Positions 37,287 through 45,901 of a stretch of 64,000 nt of DNA are shown piece after piece; the first letter of the stretch is position 1; the number at the start of each line of letters is the position of its first letter. Made by a program: the position numbers and the translations under genes. The DNA comes from an uncultured Acetatifactor sp. (GTDB taxonomy: Bacteria; Bacillota; Clostridia; Lachnospirales; Lachnospiraceae). The notes under the pieces were generated by a model that ran no database searches, was not told where the DNA came from, and saw nothing but the letters and a program-made list of their open reading frames with translations. Location of the stretch: assembly GCA_934433135.1 (NCBI GenBank), contig CAKRZO010000008.1:62001-126000 (forward strand), given 5' to 3'.

Positions 37287-38252
37287 TTACCTGCTGCCTG
37301 CTCCTGCCGTTTCTTCCACGGCTTTACCGGCTGCCTGTTCCCGCCGTTTTTCCTGCCGTTTTTCCTGCCGTTTTCTCTTCTGGTATCTGGCGCCGGCGCA
37401 GACCTCCGTGATCTCTCTGGTAATCGCTCCCTGCCGGATATGATTATATTCAAGCTTCATACTTTGGATCATTTTTTCCGCGTTGCGGTTCGCCGCATCC
37501 ATCGCACTCATCCGGGCACTCTGCTCGCAGCAAAAGCTGTCGATCAATGCACTGAAAATAAAGCCCTCCACGTATCCCGGGACAATATTCTCCAACACTT
37601 CCTTTACGGACGGCACAAATTCAAACGGATGAAGAATCTCTTTTTCATTTTCCGCCACATGGAACTGCGCCCGGTGAAGCGGAAGCAGTCTCGCGGAACT
37701 TGCCTGAAGCTCCATTCCCTTTCCGTAGTCCGTGTAAATGATAAACAGCTTCTGGATATTGCCGTTGTCAAACTGCTCCAGCAAAACCGCTGCAATCTCC
37801 CGTGCCCTTTGCAGTGTTGGATTCTGTGCCGTATACAGGAAGCTTCGCTCTATGGGAATATGGTGGCTCATCAGATACTGTCTTCCGTATTCCCCCACTA
37901 CATAAATTTTGGCATCCTTATGCTCTTCCAGAAGCCTGGAAGCCTCCTTAAGTACGTTCTGATTATAAGCGCCTGCCAGCCCTTTATCCGCCGTGATGAT
38001 CAGATATCCGTAGGTGCCGTTTAATTTTTTACTCTCATCTTCCGGGTAAAAGTAGCGGCTTTCCACATTTTTGATCATACGGAACAGTCTTTTGATTTCG
38101 CCCTTGATCCCGTTAAAATAAGGCTGTGTATCCTCTAAATCCTTTTTCGCTTTCCGAAGCTTTGCCGAAGAAATCAAATACATGGCATTGGTGATCTTCT
38201 GTGTCTCCCGGACGGCTTCCATCCGGCTTCTGATTTCCTTTGCATTTGCCAT
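37287..38252 (-). CDS. atpG: F-type ATP synthase gamma subunit with basic C-terminal tail
   Basis: About 321 residues from MANAKEIRSRMEAVRETQKI (ATG 38252; a longer frame to 38294 adds residues lacking homology). The conserved terminal helix INREITEV-type block is present as QGAITREITEVCAGA, which normally ends the protein. Here about 30 more residues follow, rich in Lys/Arg/Gln/Glu then Ala, encoded by short DNA repeats (caggaaaaacgg-type). The tail would project from the end of the rotor shaft inside alpha3beta3 or extend from it; its role is unknown. Confidence 0.92.
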   Translation of the reverse strand: MANAKEIRSRMEAVRETQKITNAMYLISSAKLRKAKKDLEDTQPYFNGIKGEIKRLFRMIKNVESRYFYPEDESKKLNGTYGYLIITADKGLAGAYNQNVLKEASRLLEEHKDAKIYVVGEYGRQYLMSHHIPIERSFLYTAQNPTLQRAREIAAVLLEQFDNGNIQKLFIIYTDYGKGMELQASSARLLPLHRAQFHVAENEKEILHPFEFVPSVKEVLENIVPGYVEGFIFSALIDSFCCEQSARMSAMDAANRNAEKMIQSMKLEYNHIRQGAITREITEVCAGARYQKRKRQEKRQEKRREQAAGKAVEETAGAGSR

Positions 38253-38329
38253 TTTTCTTACATGCCTTTCCTTCCGAAACCTGCAACAAGCCATTTACCT
38301 GTTACATACTGCCTTCAAATTCATCTGTT

Positions 38330-40069
38330 TTAAACAAGCTTACCTGCTGCAAGCAACCCTGCCTTTTCGATAATGGTTTTGCGATCCTCGTCCGACAAAA
38401 GTCCGGTGGATTGGATTCTATCGCACAGTGCTTTTTCCCTGGTTTCGAAAAAGTCTAACAGCCTGTCTGCAAATGCAGCAACTTCCTGTGCCGGAATCTC
38501 CTGCATGACATGTGCAAGCGCTGCCGTCAGCAGAATGACCTGCTGTGTCTGGCTGTAGGGATGGTACTGCCTCTGTTTTAAGAGCTCCATCAATCCCTGC
38601 CCGTACAAAAGCTGCTTTGCCGTAGCATCATCCAGATCACTGGAAAACTGCATAAACACTTTCATCTCCCGATACTGCGCCAGATCCAGACGCAAAGTAC
38701 CTGCCGCCTTCTTCATGGCTTTGGTCTGGGCATCTCCGCCCACACGGGATACCGACAATCCGACATTGACTGCGGGTCTTTGTCCGGCAAAAAACAGGTC
38801 GCTTTCCAGGAAAATCTGACCGTCCGTAATGGAAATAATATTCGTAGGAATATAAGCCGAAACGTCTCCGCTCTGTGTCTCCACAATAGGAAGGGCGCTC
38901 ATACTTCCGCCACCTTTTTCCGCACTCAAATGCGCAGCACGTTCCAACAGTCTGGAATGCAGGTAGAAAACATCACCCGGATAGGCTTCCCGTCCCGGCG
39001 AACGATCCAGCAAAAGGCTTAAGGAACGATATGCCACCGCATGCTTGGAAAGATCATCATAAACGATCAGAACATCTCTCCCCTGCTCCATGAAGTACTC
39101 TCCCAATGCACATCCTGCATAGGGTGCGATATACTGCAGCGGCGCCGGCTGCGATGCGGAAGCATCCACTACAATGGTATAATTCATGGCATCATATTTT
39201 GTCAGGGTTCTGACCAGCTGGGCAACGGAGCTGTTCTTCTGCCCGATTGCCACATAAATGCACAGGACATCCTTGCCTTTCTGGTTCAAAATCGTATCTA
39301 TGGCAATAGCTGTCTTGCCGGTCTGGCGGTCACCGATAATCAACTCTCTCTGTCCTCTTCCGATGGGGAACATGGAGTCAATGGCAAGAATACCGGTCTC
39401 TAAGGGGCGGTTGACCGGTTGTCTGTCAATGATGCCCGGCGCCAGACTTTCAATCGGCCGGTACGATACTGCTGTAATAGGGCCTTTCCCGTCTATGGGT
39501 GTACCGAGTGCGTCAATTACCCGTCCGATAAACTCCTCGCCTGCCGGTATTGCCGCTGTCTTTCCGGTTCGCAGAACCCTGCTGCCTTCTTCGATATTTT
39601 CATCATCGTCAAAAAGAATACAACCGGCTTCCTCCGAAGTCAGGTTCTGCACCATTCCCCGCACTCCGTCGGAAAAAATCAGAATTTCACCATACTGCAC
39701 ACCGGGAAGTCCAGCTACCGTCGCAATTCCGTCTCCTACGGTTAAAACGGTTCCCACCTCTTTGGCAAGCACCTGCGGAACCCAGTTCTTCACTGTTTCC
39801 GAAAACAGAGGGATCAGTCGTTCCTTCTCGTAAGGCACCTTTTCCAGAATTTCTTTCAATTCCTCCAGCCGTCCCTGCCTGTTCCAGTCATAGATTTTAT
39901 TTCCGGCTTCCAGACGAAATCCTCCGGGAAATGCATCCGACTGCTTCCAGATCAGGGCATACTGCTTTCCGCTTTCCCGTTTTAAAAAAGCAAGGAATCT
40001 CTCCTCCTGCTCTTTGGTAGGCGGTACGGCAGCGTACAATACCGCAGAATCATTTCTTTTATCCTGCAT
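38330..40069 (-). CDS. atpA: F-type ATP synthase alpha subunit fused to a delta-subunit C-terminal domain
   Basis: About 579 residues. Residues ~8-78 (counted from the start used here, three less than the longest frame) match the C-terminal domain of delta/OSCP: AAVPPTKEQEERFLAFLKRE, then SDAFPGGFRLEAGNKIYD and RQGRLEELKEIL. E. coli delta has the corresponding LSEQQLAKISAAMEKR, MAGVIIRAGDMVIDG and VRGRLERLADVL. A helix like the alpha N-terminus follows, then a full alpha subunit with Walker A GDRQTGKT (about 246-253; near 169 in E. coli). GAGGAG lies eight bases before ATG 40069. No atpH gene exists in the operon. Confidence 0.93.
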   Translation of the reverse strand: MQDKRNDSAVLYAAVPPTKEQEERFLAFLKRESGKQYALIWKQSDAFPGGFRLEAGNKIYDWNRQGRLEELKEILEKVPYEKERLIPLFSETVKNWVPQVLAKEVGTVLTVGDGIATVAGLPGVQYGEILIFSDGVRGMVQNLTSEEAGCILFDDDENIEEGSRVLRTGKTAAIPAGEEFIGRVIDALGTPIDGKGPITAVSYRPIESLAPGIIDRQPVNRPLETGILAIDSMFPIGRGQRELIIGDRQTGKTAIAIDTILNQKGKDVLCIYVAIGQKNSSVAQLVRTLTKYDAMNYTIVVDASASQPAPLQYIAPYAGCALGEYFMEQGRDVLIVYDDLSKHAVAYRSLSLLLDRSPGREAYPGDVFYLHSRLLERAAHLSAEKGGGSMSALPIVETQSGDVSAYIPTNIISITDGQIFLESDLFFAGQRPAVNVGLSVSRVGGDAQTKAMKKAAGTLRLDLAQYREMKVFMQFSSDLDDATAKQLLYGQGLMELLKQRQYHPYSQTQQVILLTAALAHVMQEIPAQEVAAFADRLLDFFETREKALCDRIQSTGLLSDEDRKTIIEKAGLLAAGKLV

Positions 40070-40074
40070 GCTCA

Positions 40075-40659
40075 TCACTCCTCTCCGGCAGAGTCTGTAA
40101 CTGCGCTATGCTCCCGGCTTCCATTGCTATCCGCCAGGTCAGTATCTGAAGTTGCACTATGTCCGGCTTTCTGCAGTGCATCTGACTCCGCTGCATCCAG
40201 GAACCGATCATAGGCCATGGAGGGATCCATATCCGGCGCAAGCTTTGCCGCTGCCGTCTCGATCATCTGCGCAATTTCATCCTTGGCTCCGCTTAGGATT
40301 TTCTCTTTTTCCCGTTCTCCGTCTATACGTGCCTTATTTACTAGTTCCTGCGCTTCTTCCCCAGCCTGTCTGAGTACTTCCTGCCCGGCGGCAGCTGCTT
40401 CCTCTGCAGCTTTCACTTTCCGGCTGTTGATCTCGTCCTGCACTTCGGTCAGGCGCTTCTCATACTCTTCTTTGGATTCTTCCGCCTGTTTCTGCCGGTC
40501 TGCAATATCCTTTTCCTGCTTTTTGTAATACTCTGTACGCTTGTCCATAAAATCCTTTACCGGCTTATACAGAAGAAAGTACAGAATGCCAAACAATATG
40601 GTAAAATTCAGCAAATGCAGCAAAATCTGCTGCCAGTCAATATTCAAAGGAATATTCAT
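40075..40659 (-). CDS. atpF: F-type ATP synthase b subunit
   Basis: A 194-residue peripheral-stalk subunit. One N-terminal membrane helix (ILLHLLNFTILFGILYFLLY), then a long charged coiled coil. The last ~45 residues (from DPSMAYDRFLDAAESD) form a Ser/Ala/Asp-rich tail beyond the usual end near residue 160. It abuts the alpha-fusion gene, five bases from its start, which would help co-assembly of the stalk with the fused delta domain. Confidence 0.93.
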   Translation of the reverse strand: MNIPLNIDWQQILLHLLNFTILFGILYFLLYKPVKDFMDKRTEYYKKQEKDIADRQKQAEESKEEYEKRLTEVQDEINSRKVKAAEEAAAAGQEVLRQAGEEAQELVNKARIDGEREKEKILSGAKDEIAQMIETAAAKLAPDMDPSMAYDRFLDAAESDALQKAGHSATSDTDLADSNGSREHSAVTDSAGEE

Positions 40660-40765
40660 GTCTTCTCACCCAACCCTTTATCGTCTCATGACAGGATCCC
40701 AGACTGCATTCTGTTGTTCGCATGCCTGAAATCCTCAAAAAAAGTAACTGTCTGTATCCCTTTGT

Positions 40766-41185
40766 TTACAGCACGAATACGATCAGGATTCCGATAATCA
40801 ATGCATAAATAATGGCCGTTTCAATGAAAACCAGACCCAGCATCAGGTTTCCTCTGATATCTCCTTTTGCTTCCGGCTGCCTTGCAATGCTTTCCGATGC
40901 TTTGGAAATAGCGGTTCCCATACTGATGGCACCGGCTGCGGCTGCGATTCCTACGGCAAGAGCCGCTGCAACTGCCTTGGTTCCCGTGGCATTATCCGTA
41001 CTTTCTTCGCTGTCAGCAGTCTGTACTGCCCCGACCGGCTGCACTTCTTCGGACACTTCCGTTCCTTTTTCTTCTTCACCTGCAGCCTTTACTGCCGAAG
41101 CGGAAAACAAAACTGTACCGCTTATCATCAAAACTGCCGCCAATGTTAAAATCCAATTCTTTTTTCCCATCTTCATTCTGATCAC
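40766..41185 (-). CDS. atpE: F-type ATP synthase c subunit with N-terminal signal sequence and acidic linker
   Basis: About 139 residues against the usual 75-90. A basic N-terminus and hydrophobic stretch ending SASAVKA-AG look like a cleavable signal peptide, followed by a Glu-rich linker of ~30 residues. The normal c hairpin then begins (ALAVGIAAAAGAISMGT), with the polar loop ARQPEAKGD and the ion-binding Glu in FIETAIIYALII. The hydroxyl after the Glu resembles Na+-type subunits, but the Gln of helix 1 is replaced by Met. Start uncertain: GTG 41185 or the ATGs at 41176 and 41170. Confidence 0.9.
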   Translation of the reverse strand: MIRMKMGKKNWILTLAAVLMISGTVLFSASAVKAAGEEEKGTEVSEEVQPVGAVQTADSEESTDNATGTKAVAAALAVGIAAAAGAISMGTAISKASESIARQPEAKGDIRGNLMLGLVFIETAIIYALIIGILIVFVL

Positions 41186-41331
41186 CAAATCCTTCCTTTG
41201 TTACTGTATGATTGTTTCTATTCCTATTTTGCTGCTGTTTCCTTTTGCTGCTATTTCAGTTGTAATGATTATGATTTTCACTTTTGCCGCTGCGTCAGCA
41301 ATTATCACTATACTGCTTATTGTTTCCGGCG

Positions 41332-42195
41332 TTATCTCTGTGACGACTGCAGGATCTTCCCATTCTCATTCTTATCCTGCAACTTCTGCTTCGGCTTCGG
41401 CTTTTCGGTAACCTCACCATAAAACAGTGCCGTAAGCATCGTCAGCACATAGGCCTGAATCAGTGCATGCAGCAGTGTAAAGAGTACTCCCACGATCACC
41501 GGCAGGACAAAGCTTAACTGTGTATAATAATAAACCAGTTCCGTAACCAGTGCGCCGCTTAATAAAGCACCGAACAGTCGAAAGCTCATGGAAACCGGTA
41601 ACGAAAAGTCCTTTAACGTTTTTCCTACGCCTTTTATTCCATTGGCCAGAAGCCCTCCTCCCAGAATCACGCCGTAAGAGAGACATCCCAGAGCAATGGC
41701 ACCGTTGATATCCGCCAAAGGCGCCGGAAGCGTTACGGACATCCCGTCTGCGGAAACCGCCTGCAGTCCTAAAAGTTCAAACAAAGTTCCCACAAAAATA
41801 TAGGCTCCCGCCGTAAAAACATAAGCTCCCAGGAAACGGTTCCTGTGCGGGCTATTGCTTTTGGCCAGATTGTCAAACATCCCTACCGCCTGTTCCAGAA
41901 GCAGCTGGAATTTTCCGGGTATATACTGAAACTTCGGAATAACAAAGATTCTTATGCATAAAGAAAAGACAAAAAAGACTCCCGTCACGACAAAAGCCGA
42001 TATCAATCCGGGATTTACCTGCTTAATCCCCAGGAAGTTAATCCTGTGGCTTTCATGCAGCACTTCATTGCGCATGGCTTCCCGAATGCTTTCCGTCTCT
42101 TGTGTGCTTCCCCGCAAAAGAAAGATTCCAACCAACAAAATCACAATAATGCAGCCAAGCAAAAGTATGCTTACCGTTCGTTGTTTTCTGCTCAT
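41332..42195 (-). CDS. atpB: F-type ATP synthase a subunit
   Basis: A 287-residue membrane stator subunit. Extra N-terminal helix (ILLLGCIIVILLVGIFLL), then the core. The essential Arg lies in SMSFRLFGALLSGAL, as expected. The C-terminal ~25 residues are basic and extra. First gene of the operon, about 60 bases after a strong promoter. No atpI gene precedes it. Confidence 0.93.
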   Translation of the reverse strand: MSRKQRTVSILLLGCIIVILLVGIFLLRGSTQETESIREAMRNEVLHESHRINFLGIKQVNPGLISAFVVTGVFFVFSLCIRIFVIPKFQYIPGKFQLLLEQAVGMFDNLAKSNSPHRNRFLGAYVFTAGAYIFVGTLFELLGLQAVSADGMSVTLPAPLADINGAIALGCLSYGVILGGGLLANGIKGVGKTLKDFSLPVSMSFRLFGALLSGALVTELVYYYTQLSFVLPVIVGVLFTLLHALIQAYVLTMLTALFYGEVTEKPKPKQKLQDKNENGKILQSSQR

Positions 42196-42265
42196 TTTTT
42201 CCTCTCTTTCCGCCCTTCATCCGGCTTTTTGTTCAGAAGGCAGACTTGCCCTTCCGACGGGAAGA

Positions 42266-42294
42266 ATTATAATACTTTTAAAATGCATTCTCAA
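42266..42294 (-). promoter_or_regulatory. Promoter of the ATP synthase operon
   Basis: On the minus strand, TTGAGA (42289-42294), a 17-base spacer and TATAAT (42266-42271), about 70 bases before atpB. Confidence 0.8.
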
Positions 42295-42541
42295 GCAGTA
42301 AAATATACAAATTTTTTTCGGGGATTTTTATTTCAGAAGTTATTTTTTTCAGAAAAGGATCCTGATTCCGTTCGGCTCTATGAATAAAATCCCTAAACGC
42401 TTTTTCTATTGAGCTATCACTAAGTGTAGGGCAAAGTTCCCAGATATCCTGTTTATTAAAACGTCCTATTTTCTTCATGCTTGCCTGTCTGACCATTTCA
42501 AGAGCAGGAAGTTTGGTTTCGATAAGGGAAAAAGCAATGCT
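42278..42541 (-). pseudogene. C-terminal fragment of an unidentified protein
   Basis: An open frame without its own clear start continues from about 42541 through ALEMVRQASMKKIGRFNKQD to a stop at 42278. The segment GRFNKQDIWELCPTLSDSSIEKAF looks like a winged-helix tail such as those ending some Fic-type proteins. It lacks a ribosome binding site and overlaps the atp promoter, so it is probably a gene remnant. Confidence 0.4.
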
Positions 42542-44941
42542 CTAAGGAAAAATTCCCTCACTGACTTTTTCCGCATAGCGCACCGCCTCCATGGCATCCT
42601 TTGCATAGCTGTCGGCGCCGATGCGGTCAGCGTATTCCTGAGTTAATACGGCTCCTCCGACGATTACCTTACAATACGGACAGCGCTTGTGTAAAAGCCG
42701 TATGGTCTCTTCCATGGCCGGTACGGTTGTGGTCATCAGAGCGCTTAATCCGCACAGCGGGGCTTTGTGCATCTCTACGGTTTGTGCAATCAACTCCGGC
42801 GCTACATCTTTTCCCAGATCCAGCACGGTAAAACCATAATTTTCCAACAGTACTTTTACAATATTTTTGCCGATATCGTGAATATCCCCCTTTACGGTAG
42901 CTAAGACAATCTTCATTCCCTTTTTTTCGCCGCTATTTCCGCTCATGGCCGTTTTTATCACCTCAAATGCGGCTTTTGCAGCATCCGCGCTCATAAGAAG
43001 CTGCGGCAGGTATACCGTTCCGGTTTCAAATTCCCTGCCTACTTTATTAAGAGCGGGGATAATTCCGGTATGAATCACTTCCATCGGTTCCATGGTTTCC
43101 AGAAGGCTGCGTGTTTTCATTGCCGCCTGTTCCCGAAGCCCTTTTTCCACGGCATATTCCAGGGTATCCGGAACCTGCTGGGAAACCGCTTTAACGCTTC
43201 CTTCTTCCGCTTCCAGGCACTCCTTTGCAAAGGCAAGATATTCCGTGCAATTTTCATCCAGATTATGCAGCATCCGGAAACTGTAATAGGTCTTGAGCAT
43301 AGGCACCGAGTAAGGATTTAAGATCGCTGCAGAAAGTCCTTTTTCCAAAGCCATGGCAAAAAACACCGAGTTTACGGCGTCCCGCATAGGCAATCCGAAG
43401 GAAATATTGGAAACGCCCAGCGAGGTATTGCATTTCATGGATTCCTTAATGTATTGCACGGTATCCAAAGTCACCTGTGCAGAAGCCGGATCCGCGCTTA
43501 CGGTCAGGCACAAAGGATCGAATATCAGATTCTCCGAACCGATTCCGTATTCTTCGGCAGTCTTTTGAATCTTTTGTGCAATGCGTACCCTTCCCTCCAC
43601 CGTCTCGGGAATACCGCCTTCATCCAGCGTAAGCGCCACAACCACGCCTCCGTATTTTTTGACCAGAGGAAAAATGGCTTTCATATTCTCTTCTTTTCCG
43701 TTGACGGAGTTTACCATGGCTTTGCCGTTGTAACGGCGCAGCGCTCTTTCCATGGCGGTCGGATTGGCCGTATCAATCTGAAGGGGCAGATCCACTACCG
43801 CCTGCAGTTCTTCCACCGCTTTTACCAGCATGGACACTTCATCGATATCCGGCAGTCCCACATTGACATCCAATATGTGTACCCCTTTTTCCTGCTGGCG
43901 GATTCCCTCCTGCAGCACGTAATTCATATCCTGCTGCATAAGCGCTTCCCGGAATCTCTTTTTCCCGGTAGGATTGATCCGCTCTCCGATCAGTATGGGT
44001 TCCTTTGCGAAACGCACTGCATGGGTATAAGAAGATACTACCGTAAATTTTTTAGCCTGGGGCGCACGAAACGGAACTTCCTGTGTCTGCTCTACCATCT
44101 GCCGGATGTATTCCGGTGTGGTGCCGCAGCAGCCGCCGAGAATCATCACTCCCATTTCGGCCATCTGCCGCATATCACGGGCAAACTCTTCGGGAGTGAC
44201 ATCGTACCAGGTCTTTTGACCGTCGCTTTGGGGAAGGCCGGCGTTGGGCTTTATCAATACCGGGACAGAGGCGCACTCTAAAAGCTCCTTTGCAACCGGA
44301 AGCAGCCTGTCCGGTCCCACCGAGCAGTTTGCGCCGATGGCATCGGCTCCCAAGCCCTCCAGCATAGCTGCCATAGCGCCGGGACGGGCACCTGTCATAA
44401 GTTTGCCGTCTTCACCGTAAGCATTGGATACCATCACCGGCAGGCATGAATTCTCTTTGGCTGCCAGAACCGCCGCCTTGGTCTCATAGCTGTCATTCAT
44501 GGTCTCGATAAAAATCAGATCCGCGCCGTATTTTACTCCCAGCTTTACCGTATCCGCAAAGTAGGAAACGGCATCCTCAAAATCCAGATCACCGTAAGGC
44601 TTCAACAGTCTTCCCAACGGACCGATATCCAGAGCAACCCACTTTTCACCGGGCTTTACGGAAGTCTCTTTTGCCTTCCTTGCATTCTCCATGGCAGCCT
44701 TTATGATCTGTTCCAGCTCTTCTTCGGAAAACTTCAGCCTGTTGGCACCGAAGGTATTGGCATTAACTACATTGCTGCCTGCATCAAAATAAGCTTTGTG
44801 AATGGCTGTGATCTGCTCCGGATGCGTGATGTTCCACCGCTCCGGCAGTTCTCCCGTGGGAAGTCCCTGCGCCTGCAGAAGCGTTCCCATTCCGCCGTCC
44901 AGATAAATTTTCTGCTGTTTCAATGCCTGCCTGATATCCAT
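42542..44941 (-). CDS. metH: Cobalamin-dependent methionine synthase lacking the reactivation domain
   Basis: A 799-residue enzyme moving a methyl group from methyltetrahydrofolate to homocysteine. Homocysteine-binding barrel (1-~290; zinc ligands in GANCS and GGCCGTTPE), methyltetrahydrofolate-binding barrel (~320-580; LIGERINPTGKKRF), helical cap, then the B12 domain with axial histidine in VKGDIHDIGKNI. The C-terminal activation domain of the long E. coli form is absent. A separate reactivation protein is encoded just upstream in the same direction. Confidence 0.96.
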   Translation of the reverse strand: MDIRQALKQQKIYLDGGMGTLLQAQGLPTGELPERWNITHPEQITAIHKAYFDAGSNVVNANTFGANRLKFSEEELEQIIKAAMENARKAKETSVKPGEKWVALDIGPLGRLLKPYGDLDFEDAVSYFADTVKLGVKYGADLIFIETMNDSYETKAAVLAAKENSCLPVMVSNAYGEDGKLMTGARPGAMAAMLEGLGADAIGANCSVGPDRLLPVAKELLECASVPVLIKPNAGLPQSDGQKTWYDVTPEEFARDMRQMAEMGVMILGGCCGTTPEYIRQMVEQTQEVPFRAPQAKKFTVVSSYTHAVRFAKEPILIGERINPTGKKRFREALMQQDMNYVLQEGIRQQEKGVHILDVNVGLPDIDEVSMLVKAVEELQAVVDLPLQIDTANPTAMERALRRYNGKAMVNSVNGKEENMKAIFPLVKKYGGVVVALTLDEGGIPETVEGRVRIAQKIQKTAEEYGIGSENLIFDPLCLTVSADPASAQVTLDTVQYIKESMKCNTSLGVSNISFGLPMRDAVNSVFFAMALEKGLSAAILNPYSVPMLKTYYSFRMLHNLDENCTEYLAFAKECLEAEEGSVKAVSQQVPDTLEYAVEKGLREQAAMKTRSLLETMEPMEVIHTGIIPALNKVGREFETGTVYLPQLLMSADAAKAAFEVIKTAMSGNSGEKKGMKIVLATVKGDIHDIGKNIVKVLLENYGFTVLDLGKDVAPELIAQTVEMHKAPLCGLSALMTTTVPAMEETIRLLHKRCPYCKVIVGGAVLTQEYADRIGADSYAKDAMEAVRYAEKVSEGIFP

Positions 44942-45090
44942 ATGCCGCCGTCTCCTTTTGTCTGTACTTTTGCTTCTGTTCTCGTCTCAGTATCCGTTTC
45001 TGTTCCGATTTTTTTCCTTTACTTGCATTCTTTTTCTATTTTGGCGCCCTCTTTACCGATGCATTAACATCGAAATACTCGCTTTCGTCC

Positions 45091-45897
45091 TTATTTTAGA
45101 GCGTCCTTGTCACGAAGAAGCTCAGGGGCGCATCGGAACAGACAATCCGTCTTCTCACAGCTTATACAGTTGTGCCCTTCTTTATCCTTCCCTGCATCCT
45201 TAACTTCCTCTGCTTCCATATGCGTTTGCCGTTCCTGCAGTCCCGGCTCAGTTTTCTGCTCCTGCTTTGCGGCGGCTTTCGCAGCCTGTTCCTTAAAAAT
45301 ATTTTCGGGCTCCACTCTGTCTCTGCGGATTCCCGCAAAAGCCGTTACCGACTTGGACGGGCTCATCAACAAGCTCTCATTCAAGGTCACTCCGATCTTC
45401 CTTTCGCAGTCCAGAACCCGGAAAATATCCTTTTGCAGTGCAAGGCTTAAATCTCCGTAGCCGGGGCTGTAGCGGGGAGTCAGACGAAATTTCCCTTTTC
45501 CCTGGCAGCCCTGTATTTTCCTACAAAAACGATCGCAAAGATCTTCTATCCTCTCCGTCCCGATTGCCTGAAACATAGCCGCTTTGGCAAGCTGCGTCTG
45601 ACCGTAGCGCCGGATTACCCGGTCGATTTCCAGGCCTATTGTAGCCGCAAAGCAAACAACTTCCCCGCAGCCTGCAAGGCAGGATGCAAGCCCTTTGCTT
45701 TGCACCTTCAAAAAAGTCATATCCACCTGTGTTCCCTCTATGCGGCAGGGAAGAATTCTGTAACAGACTTTTTCCCGGATATACCCTTTTTCTTCGCATT
45801 CGGCAATGCAGTCTTCCATAAGAGCAAGCACTTCCGGCGAAGGACTCTTCACTGCCGCATACCGCAGAATTTCTTTACGGTTATAAAAAGTGTTTTT
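45091..45897 (-). CDS. Stand-alone methionine synthase reactivation-domain protein
   Basis: About 268 residues from GTG 45897, four bases after the metF stop with GGGGAGAG upstream; the ATG at 45942 lies inside metF. The S-adenosylmethionine-binding core RYSPGYGDLSLALQ matches the MetH activation domain, which remethylates inactivated cobalamin. The C-terminus has a cysteine cluster (CISCEKTDCLFRC) that may bind a metal or act in electron supply. It completes the short MetH. Confidence 0.88.
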   Translation of the reverse strand, partial: KNTFYNRKEILRYAAVKSPSPEVLALMEDCIAECEEKGYIREKVCYRILPCRIEGTQVDMTFLKVQSKGLASCLAGCGEVVCFAATIGLEIDRVIRRYGQTQLAKAAMFQAIGTERIEDLCDRFCRKIQGCQGKGKFRLTPRYSPGYGDLSLALQKDIFRVLDCERKIGVTLNESLLMSPSKSVTAFAGIRRDRVEPENIFKEQAAKAAAKQEQKTEPGLQERQTHMEAEEVKDAGKDKEGHNCISCEKTDCLFRCAPELLRDKDALK

Positions 45898-45901
45898 CAC
45901 G

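Noticed and set aside
40766..41185. A confident Na+-binding assignment for subunit c
   Set aside because: The Glu-Thr and Tyr of helix 2 fit, but the helix 1 Gln is Met, so the site is incomplete.
35370..42195. Classification of the ATP synthase as an N-type (Na+) ATPase
   Set aside because: N-ATPase operons have a different gene order (beta first, with atpQ and atpR). This order is standard F-type apart from the missing atpH.
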